Source: Candidatus Cloacimonadota bacterium (GTDB lineage: Bacteria > Cloacimonadota > Cloacimonadia > Cloacimonadales > TCS61). Taken from it: a DNA stretch of 6,139 bases. A program made the position numbers and the translations under genes. Of this stretch, positions 1-6,139 are shown piece after piece; within the stretch, counting starts at the first letter, position 1; each line of letters starts with the position of its first letter. The DNA lies in the NCBI GenBank assembly GCA_030592835.1, contig JAUVIJ010000125.1, forward strand, positions 1-6,139. The letters run 5' to 3'. The notes beneath the pieces were generated by a model. It was given only the letters and a program-made list of their open reading frames with translations, was not told the origin of the DNA and did no database searches.

Positions 1-1
1 C

Positions 2-697
2 AGCGATAAAATTCTGATCTCTGAAAATGGGAGCCAGATTATCCGGGATATTGCTTTCAGCGAGGGTTATTTCTCAATTCAGGATCAATCGGCTGCCTTG
101 GTAGTGGAACTTTTAAATCCAAAGGATAATGAATCCATTCTTGACCTTTTTGCCGGGCCAGGAGGTAAGACTTGTTACATGGCAGAATTAATGGATAGTA
201 CCGGAGAGATCATTGCTGTTGATAAATTTCCCAATAAAGTTCGCAAGATTAAACAGAATATAGCCAGACTGAAACTTACAAGCATAAAGACCAATATTAT
301 TGATGCTTTTCGCTTTGGTCCGATTGCCCCATCTTTCACTAAAGTTTTACTTGACGTTCCTTGTACTGGATGGGGTGTTTTACAAAAGAAAGCAGAATTA
401 CGCTGGCAGGTTCATCAGAATCTGAAAGAGCTTTTAAAACTTCAGGGGCAGGCTCTGAAAACAGGGGCAAAATTTGTTGCACTCGGAGGTTACCTGATCT
501 ATAGTACCTGTACATTGAATATGCAGGAGAATGAGGAACAGGTAGAAAAATTTCTCAACAGAAACAAGAATTTTGAACTTGTACCGGCGGAGACTGAAAT
601 AAAAAAGATTTACACAGACAGGGGTTATATGAAAACTTTACCCTTCCTCCATGGTATGGACGGTGCCTTTGCCGCCAAAATGAAGAGAATAAATTGA
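2..697 (+). CDS. rsmB: RsmB-type 16S rRNA cytosine-C5 methyltransferase, 3' part (5' end outside window)
   Basis: This is the C-terminal 231 residues of a SAM-dependent RNA m5C methyltransferase of the NOL1/NOP2/Sun family, most likely RsmB, which in E. coli methylates C967 of 16S rRNA. The frame is open from base 2 with no start. The segment before the TTG at 98 already matches the family (GYFSIQDQSA), so 98 is not a real start. Visible motifs, in fragment numbering: SAM-binding LDLFAGPGGKT at 47-57; motif IV DVPCTGWG with Cys121 (codon 362-364); motif VI YSTCTLNMQENE with Cys170 (codon 509-511). In this family the TC cysteine is the nucleophile and the PC cysteine helps release product. The end (HGMDGAFAAKMKR) is typical of the family C-terminus. 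The N-terminal NusB-like RNA-binding domain expected in RsmB would lie upstream, so RsmF-like relatives are not formally excluded. The stop codon overlaps the Shine-Dalgarno of the next gene. Confidence 0.9.
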   Translation, partial: SDKILISENGSQIIRDIAFSEGYFSIQDQSAALVVELLNPKDNESILDLFAGPGGKTCYMAELMDSTGEIIAVDKFPNKVRKIKQNIARLKLTSIKTNIIDAFRFGPIAPSFTKVLLDVPCTGWGVLQKKAELRWQVHQNLKELLKLQGQALKTGAKFVALGGYLIYSTCTLNMQENEEQVEKFLNRNKNFELVPAETEIKKIYTDRGYMKTLPFLHGMDGAFAAKMKRIN

Positions 698-701
698 GGA
701 G
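696..701 (+). promoter_or_regulatory. Shine-Dalgarno that sets the PASTA gene start at 707
   Basis: GAGGAG ends five bases before the ATG at 707 and overlaps the TGA stop (695-697) of the methyltransferase gene. An in-frame GTG at 701 could be read as the start, but it lies inside this site and would leave no proper spacing, so ATG 707 is preferred. The overlap suggests translational coupling with the upstream gene. Confidence 0.75.
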
Positions 702-706
702 TGGAG

Positions 707-1282
707 ATGACTAATCTCAAAGCCTTTGGAATATCGATCGGAATTTTGTTTTTAATTTTTTTTATTTGTTTTATCGGGATCAATATAGTAATGAAGATAA
801 TCGTTGGTCACGGAAATGAAGTAATTGTTCCAGAACTTGTCGATATGGATTTCAATGTTGCTGTAAAAACATGCAAAGGACTTAAACTTTATATAGAACA
901 AAAAGATTTCATTCATAGTGATGAGATCGAAAAAGGCAGAATCATCTCCCAGGAACCTCACCCAAATATAAAGACTAAAAAATTCAGAACGATCAAAGTG
1001 ACGGTCAGTGAAGGTCCAGAAATGGTAAGGATTCCCTATCTTGATAATCTTAATGTTCCGGAAGCTAAATTGAAACTGGAAAATGCCGGTCTTCTTCTGG
1101 GTGAAAAAAAATATCGTTACTCAGATGTAGTCGAGAAAGATAGAATAATTTATAGCCAACCCATGGCCGATGCTCTGATCGCAAGAAAAAGTAATGTGGA
1201 TGTCGTTATCAGCTTGGGAAAATTGAACAGTAAAACTACTAAAACTGATAAATGGAAAAATCTCTTGGATGAGGATGATTAA
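707..1282 (+). CDS. Membrane-anchored protein with two PASTA domains, no kinase or transpeptidase domain
   Basis: The 191-residue protein has a short N-terminus, one strongly hydrophobic segment at about residues 7-29 (signal anchor), then two PASTA domains at about 39-105 and 106-171. The first opens with VIVPELVDMDFNVA and ends VTVSEGPE; the second opens with VRIPYLDNLNVPEA and ends VVISLGK. Both show the usual hydrophobic-proline opening, the helix with a conserved A, and the I-S-Q-P/E-P turn (IISQEPHP, IIYSQPMA). A charged tail of about 20 residues follows. PASTA domains are known from Ser/Thr kinases of the PrkC/PknB type and from class A or B penicillin-binding proteins, where some bind muropeptides or septal cell wall. 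Here no catalytic domain is attached. The expected topology is a cytoplasmic N-terminus with PASTA domains outside the membrane. A cell-wall or division role is inference only. The gene lies 9 nt after the rsmB stop, so the two probably share a transcript. Confidence 0.88.
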   Translation: MTNLKAFGISIGILFLIFFICFIGINIVMKIIVGHGNEVIVPELVDMDFNVAVKTCKGLKLYIEQKDFIHSDEIEKGRIISQEPHPNIKTKKFRTIKVTVSEGPEMVRIPYLDNLNVPEAKLKLENAGLLLGEKKYRYSDVVEKDRIIYSQPMADALIARKSNVDVVISLGKLNSKTTKTDKWKNLLDEDD

Positions 1283-1290
1283 AGGATTTT

Positions 1291-1377
1291 AATCAGCTTT
1301 CTTCTTCTCTGAAATATCTATAATCCAGCCAGATAGAAACCAAAAAATAATTATTTTTTCATTCTGAAATCAGCTTT
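1291..1377. repeat. Short direct repeat AATCAGCTTT (two copies)
   Basis: AATCAGCTTT occurs at 1291-1300 and 1368-1377. The 8-mer TCTGAAAT also occurs twice, at 1308-1315 and 1363-1370, so in the second copy the two words run together. This could be a small local duplication or chance in AT-rich DNA. No function can be assigned. Confidence 0.35.
1342..1359. repeat. Perfect 18-bp AT-only palindrome
   Basis: The two half-sites AAAAAATAA and TTATTTTTT are exact reverse complements with no loop. It lies 60 nt after the PASTA gene stop. As RNA it would form only a weak A-U helix that ends in U residues, so at best it is a poor terminator for the upstream operon. It could equally be bent AT-rich upstream DNA or a protein site. 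Confidence 0.4.
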
Positions 1378-1494
1378 TTTAAGCCAGCAACTCATACTGA
1401 AGCCATAACTCACTGAAAAATAACAAAATACAGAATGTATCTATAATCCTAAAATTATGATCAAGGTACGCATAACATTATGTAAATAAAATAG

Positions 1495-1525
1495 TTGACA
1501 CATATTAGCCATATGAGCATATAGT
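1495..1525 (+). promoter_or_regulatory. Putative sigma70-type promoter of gyrBA
   Basis: A perfect -35 consensus TTGACA sits at 1495-1500. The best -10 is TATAGT at 1520-1525, five of six consensus bases, with a 19-nt spacer; the optimal 17-nt spacing would give only the weak CATATA. Transcription would start near 1531-1533, giving a leader of about 50 nt. The spacer contains the pentamer CATAT at 1501, 1510 and 1518. A long spacer is a plausible basis for supercoiling-sensitive control, but that is inference. Confidence 0.5.
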
Positions 1526-1572
1526 ATCGAGATTTGGGATAAAAAAGATTAAGGAAAACAATCATTAAAAAA

Positions 1573-1577
1573 GAGGA
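1573..1577 (+). promoter_or_regulatory. Shine-Dalgarno of gyrB
   Basis: GAGGA lies six bases before ATG 1584 within an A-rich leader. The next ATG at 1588 is out of frame. The N-terminus it yields aligns in register with E. coli GyrB (Glu42 and Asp73 fall at the same numbers), which supports this start. Confidence 0.75.
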
Positions 1578-1583
1578 TTTTAA

Positions 1584-3479
<1,896 letters not shown>

Positions 3480-3480
3480 T

Positions 3481-3486
3481 GGAGGA
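3481..3486 (+). promoter_or_regulatory. Shine-Dalgarno of gyrA in the 10-nt gyrB-gyrA gap
   Basis: GGAGGA begins two bases after the gyrB stop (3477-3479) and ends three bases before ATG 3490. The strong match and the short gap indicate efficient, probably coupled translation of the two gyrase subunits. Confidence 0.75.
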
Positions 3487-3489
3487 TAA

Positions 3490-6048
3490 ATGATTCACGA
3501 CAGATCAAGAATAGAATTCATTGAAATAGAAGATGTATTAAAAAAATCTTATCTTGCATATTCCATGAGTGTGATAGTATCCAGAGCTTTACCAGATGTC
3601 AGGGACGGATTGAAACCATCCCAGAGACGTATATTATACGCCATGAACGAGCTCAACCTTACTCCCGGTCGCGGGTTTAGGAAGTGTGCAAAAATAGCAG
3701 GCGACACTTCAGGTAACTACCATCCCCATGGAGAAATGGTTATTTATCCTACTCTGGTCAGGATGGCTCAACCTTGGAGTTTACGTTACATGCTTGTTGA
3801 TGGTCAGGGTAACTTCGGATCACAGGACGGAGATCCCCCTGCTGCCATGAGATATACGGAAGCCAGGCTATTTCGTGAAGCGATAGACCTTATGTCCGAC
3901 CTGGAAAAAGAAACAGTTGATTTCCAAGCTAATTATGATGATACCCGGAAAGAACCGGTCGTCTTCCCTGCCAAATTTCCCAATCTACTGGTTAACGGAT
4001 CTTCAGGAATTGCGGTTGGAATGGCAACCAATCTGGCTCCTCATAATGTTACCGAGATTTGTAATGCGATCATAGCAATGATCGAAAATCCTGATCTCGA
4101 ACCGCTGGATCTAATACAGTATATTCAAGGTCCGGATTTTCCTACAGGCGGATATATTATTGGAACTCAGGGAATCAGAAATTATTTTCAGACAGGGTAT
4201 GGCAAGATCATTGTCAGAGGTAAAGCAGTAGTCGAAACCAAAAACAATGGTCAGGAACTCATTGTGATCTCTGAACTGCCCTATCAACTCAATAAAATTC
4301 TCTTGATAGATAAGATTGTAAGCCTGGTCAAAGAGAAAAGAGTTGAAGGTATCAGTGATCTCAGGGATGAATCCGGACGACAGGGGATGCGCCTGGTAAT
4401 TACGGTTAAAAGAAACGCCGAAGCAGCAGCAGTATTGAATAAACTGTATAAATATTCCCAACTTCAAAGCACATTCAGTGTTTGTAATCGGGCTCTTGTT
4501 AATAAAATTCCCCGTATTCTGAATTTGAAGGAAATGATCCAGGAATACATTGATTTTCGTCATGAAGTCGTAGTTCGCAGGACAACATTTGAATTGAAGA
4601 ATGCTGAACACCGGCTGCATATCCTCGAAGGATTTAGAATAGCTCTCGATAACATCGATGAGATCATCGCCACGATCAAGGCTTCTAAAACGGTTGCTGA
4701 TGCCAGTAAAAATCTGCAGGAAAAATTCGGTCTAACCGAGATCCAGGCTAAAGCGATCCTGGAAATGAGGTTACAGAAACTTACCGGATTGGAAAGAGAA
4801 AAGATCGAAGAGGAATATGAACAACTGGTAAAGACTGTTAAAAAATTGCAGGGTATTCTCGAGAAAAAGTATCTGCGAATGAATATTATAAAAAAAGAGA
4901 TAATTGAAATCAACGGCAGGTACAAAGACGATCGTCGTACTTTGATCCTCGAAGGTTCGGCTGATATCGGGACCGAGGATATGATCGCTGATGAAGAAAT
5001 GGTTGTTACAATTTCACATGATGGATACATCAAAAGATTACCGGTCGATACCTATCGAAAACAAGGTCGTGGCGGTAAGGGTTTATCTGGATCAAACCTG
5101 AAAGAAGAAGATTTTATAGAGAGTATTTTTGTAGCTTCGACTCATGCCTATATCCTCTTCTTTACTGATTTCGGAAAATGTCACTGGTTGAAAGTACACA
5201 GGATACCTAAAGTTGGCAGATTGGCTCGTGGTAAAGCTATTATAAATCTACTGCAACTGGAACAAAATGAGAAAATCGAAGCTTATGTTACTGTTCGCGA
5301 TTTTGATCTTCCCAATTATGTCCTCATGGTAACCAGGAACGGTGTGATTAAAAAAACAGCGCTTAATGCATTCTCACGACCACGAGTAAATGGGATAATT
5401 GCCATTAAATTAATAGATGGGGATCAACTTATAGATGCCAGAATTACTGAAGGTGATAATCATATAATACTAGCGACCAGGAATGGCTACGCTAACAGGT
5501 TCGACGAAAATGATGCGCGCGCCATGGGCAGAAACTCACAGGGAGTGCGTGGTATCAGGCTCAGGGAAGGAGATCGAGTAGTTGCCATGGTTGTGATAAA
5601 AAGAGAAGGAACTCTTCTTGCAATTAGTGAAAACGGATTCGGTAAAAGGACTGATATAAATAGTTATAAAGCCACTAAAAGAGGGTCCAAAGGTGTTATT
5701 ACCCTGAAAACTACCAAGCGAAACGGTCACTTGATCTCATTACTGGAAGTAGTTGATAATGACGATCTGATGATTGTTACAAGAGAAGGAATGATCATCA
5801 GGCAGGCAGTTGGTAAGATCAGTGTGATCGGTAGAAATACACAGGGTGTTAAACTGATAGAGTTGAACAAAAATGATAAAGTATTTGATTTAACCCGAAT
5901 TGCCTCGGAAGAGGAAGAAATCGAAGATGATGAAAAGGTTCCTGAAAATGGAGAAATCTCTGAGATAATAGTGGAGAATAGTGATTCTGAGGAAACAACA
6001 GATGAATCGAGTGAATCAGAACAGGAAAACAATGAAACCGGGGAGTGA
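3490..6048 (+). CDS. gyrA: DNA gyrase subunit A
   Basis: This is the DNA-cleaving and wrapping subunit of gyrase, 852 residues against 875 in E. coli. The winged-helix domain (about 28-165) contains [13 protein letters not shown] at 31-43 and [10 protein letters not shown], whose Tyr122 forms the covalent link to DNA. Ile174 in [13 protein letters not shown] is the intercalating residue of the tower domain. A long helical coiled-coil gate follows at about 355-475. The C-terminal domain (about 503-800) shows six beta-pinwheel blades, each opening with a motif like [50 protein letters not shown] or [10 protein letters not shown]. Blade 1 carries the GyrA-box QGRGGKG at 525-531, needed for DNA wrapping and absent from ParC. 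Residues 804-852 form an acidic tail. Residues 83 and 87 are Met and Pro instead of the usual Ser/Thr and Asp/Glu. It sits 10 nt after gyrB, and the start follows a strong Shine-Dalgarno. Confidence 0.97.
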   Translation: MIHDRSRIEFIEIEDVLKKSYLAYSMSVIVSRALPDVRDGLKPSQRRILYAMNELNLTPGRGFRKCAKIAGDTSGNYHPHGEMVIYPTLVRMAQPWSLRYMLVDGQGNFGSQDGDPPAAMRYTEARLFREAIDLMSDLEKETVDFQANYDDTRKEPVVFPAKFPNLLVNGSSGIAVGMATNLAPHNVTEICNAIIAMIENPDLEPLDLIQYIQGPDFPTGGYIIGTQGIRNYFQTGYGKIIVRGKAVVETKNNGQELIVISELPYQLNKILLIDKIVSLVKEKRVEGISDLRDESGRQGMRLVITVKRNAEAAAVLNKLYKYSQLQSTFSVCNRALVNKIPRILNLKEMIQEYIDFRHEVVVRRTTFELKNAEHRLHILEGFRIALDNIDEIIATIKASKTVADASKNLQEKFGLTEIQAKAILEMRLQKLTGLEREKIEEEYEQLVKTVKKLQGILEKKYLRMNIIKKEIIEINGRYKDDRRTLILEGSADIGTEDMIADEEMVVTISHDGYIKRLPVDTYRKQGRGGKGLSGSNLKEEDFIESIFVASTHAYILFFTDFGKCHWLKVHRIPKVGRLARGKAIINLLQLEQNEKIEAYVTVRDFDLPNYVLMVTRNGVIKKTALNAFSRPRVNGIIAIKLIDGDQLIDARITEGDNHIILATRNGYANRFDENDARAMGRNSQGVRGIRLREGDRVVAMVVIKREGTLLAISENGFGKRTDINSYKATKRGSKGVITLKTTKRNGHLISLLEVVDNDDLMIVTREGMIIRQAVGKISVIGRNTQGVKLIELNKNDKVFDLTRIASEEEEIEDDEKVPENGEISEIIVENSDSEETTDESSESEQENNETGE
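3688..3807 (+). other. gyrA: Quinolone resistance-determining region of gyrA (residues 67-106)
   Basis: Numbering coincides with E. coli here (Tyr122 and Ile174 agree). The motif [11 protein letters not shown] puts Glu at 82, Met at 83 (codon 3736-3738) and Pro at 87 (codon 3748-3750). In quinolone-sensitive gyrases Ser83 and the acidic residue 87 hold the water-metal ion bridge to the drug. Neither side chain can do so here. The rest of the region ([18 protein letters not shown]) is well conserved, so the enzyme itself should be functional. Confidence 0.85.
5062..5082 (+). other. gyrA: GyrA-box (DNA-wrapping motif)
   Basis: It encodes QGRGGKG, residues 525-531, against the E. coli box QRRGGKG. 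Only the second position differs, Gly instead of Arg. The motif lies in the first blade of the C-terminal pinwheel and is the hallmark that separates gyrase from topoisomerase IV. Confidence 0.85.
5899..6045 (+). other. gyrA: Acidic C-terminal tail of GyrA
   Basis: The last 49 residues (804-852) contain about 22 Glu or Asp and a single Lys, with Ser, Thr and Asn filling most of the rest. The tail begins after the sixth pinwheel blade and looks disordered. In E. coli a shorter acidic tail modulates DNA wrapping and supercoiling; a similar role is inferred here. Confidence 0.75.
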
Positions 6049-6086
6049 AAAAGCAGATAACCTTGTTTCAATAATTCGGATGTAAC

Positions 6087-6139
6087 ATGAACTGGTATCA
6101 AAAAGCAGTAATTTTGATCGTGAGTATTCTGTTCCTGGG
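6087..6139 (+). CDS. Start of a probable membrane or exported protein (3' end outside window)
   Basis: An ATG 38 nt after gyrA opens a frame that stays open to the window edge. The 17 complete codons read MNWYQKAVILIVSILFL, a short N-terminus with one Lys followed by a hydrophobic stretch, as in a signal peptide or first membrane helix. An in-frame stop at 6072-6074 rules out an upstream start. The only Shine-Dalgarno candidate is a weak GGA at 6078-6080. With no terminator visible after gyrA, it may be the third gene of the gyrase operon. The product cannot be identified. Confidence 0.5.
   Translation, partial: MNWYQKAVILIVSILFL

Larger units (their letters stand above)
1283..1583. other. 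AT-rich intergenic region between the PASTA gene and gyrB
   Basis: This 301-nt gap is about 28% GC by hand count, clearly lower than the flanking genes. I found no credible gene in it: the plus-strand ATGs give at most about ten codons and have no Shine-Dalgarno. It holds an AT-only palindrome (1342-1359), a short direct repeat (1291-1300 and 1368-1377), a sigma70-like promoter (1495-1525) and the A- and purine-rich leader of gyrB. I see no GC-rich stem followed by a T-run, so the end of the rsmB-PASTA transcript is not clearly marked. Confidence 0.8.

Noticed and set aside
98..697. A separate short methyltransferase starting at TTG 98
   Set aside because: The same frame is open to the window edge and encodes family-typical residues before 98, so the gene simply begins outside the window.
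701..706. GTG 701 as start of the PASTA protein
   Set aside because: It lies inside the Shine-Dalgarno that serves ATG 707 and would have no usable spacing of its own.
1360..1437. Inverted repeat CATTCTG / CAGAATG
   Set aside because: The arms are only 7 bp with a 64-nt loop in AT-rich DNA, which is expected by chance.
1457..1489. Ten-codon leader peptide upstream of gyrB
   Set aside because: It has no Shine-Dalgarno and lies upstream of the likely promoter, so it would not be on the gyrB transcript.
1534..1542. A DnaA box (TTGGGATAA, reverse strand) suggesting an origin next to gyrB
   Set aside because: It matches the consensus at only 7 of 9 positions, stands alone, and no dnaA, dnaN or recF is in the window.
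4111..5033. Two overlapping long minus-strand frames inside gyrA
   Set aside because: They are fully antisense to conserved GyrA sequence, overlap each other and show no recognisable domain.
5727..6101. 124-codon minus-strand frame rich in Ser
   Set aside because: Its composition is explained as the complement of the Glu/Ser-rich GyrA tail; there is no independent support.

Overview
The window is an ordinary-looking chromosomal segment from a low-GC bacterium. The coding parts are roughly 40% GC by eye; the one long intergenic gap is about 28% by hand count. All genes lie on the + strand. The order is the 3' end of an rsmB-type rRNA cytosine methyltransferase, a small membrane-anchored protein with two PASTA domains, a 301-nt AT-rich gap holding a promoter, gyrB, gyrA, and the first codons of a probable exported or membrane protein. 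I see no mobile element, CRISPR array, tRNA or rRNA, and no sign of horizontal transfer.

Organism. The GyrB is the compact form (631 aa), without the large C-terminal insertion of enterobacterial GyrB. The GyrA has an unusual quinolone-pocket sequence and a long acidic tail. A PASTA-only protein follows rsmB. With the low GC and purine-rich Shine-Dalgarno sites, this is compatible with a Gram-negative-type lineage of the FCB/Cloacimonadota kind. That placement is inference from gene style and memory, not a phylogenetic result.

Layout. Positions 2-697 and 707-1282 form a tightly packed pair: the PASTA gene's Shine-Dalgarno overlaps the rsmB stop codon, so they are probably co-transcribed and translationally coupled. 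Positions 1283-1583 contain no credible gene. They hold an AT-only perfect palindrome, a short direct repeat and a sigma70-like promoter with a long (19-nt) spacer just upstream of gyrB. gyrB (1584-3479) and gyrA (3490-6048) are separated by 10 nt with a strong Shine-Dalgarno between them, so the two subunits of the A2B2 gyrase should be made together. After gyrA, 38 nt without a visible terminator leads to a new reading frame at 6087 that runs off the window.

How the genes work together. GyrB provides the ATPase and the TOPRIM metal site. GyrA provides the cleavage tyrosine (Tyr122) and the DNA-wrapping pinwheel with a GyrA-box, which marks the pair as gyrase rather than topoisomerase IV. 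The most interesting point is that GyrA carries Met83 and Pro87 where quinolone-sensitive gyrases have Ser83 and an acidic residue at 87. This predicts a gyrase intrinsically poor at binding fluoroquinolones. I found no new biological system; the findings are moderate peculiarities of known families.
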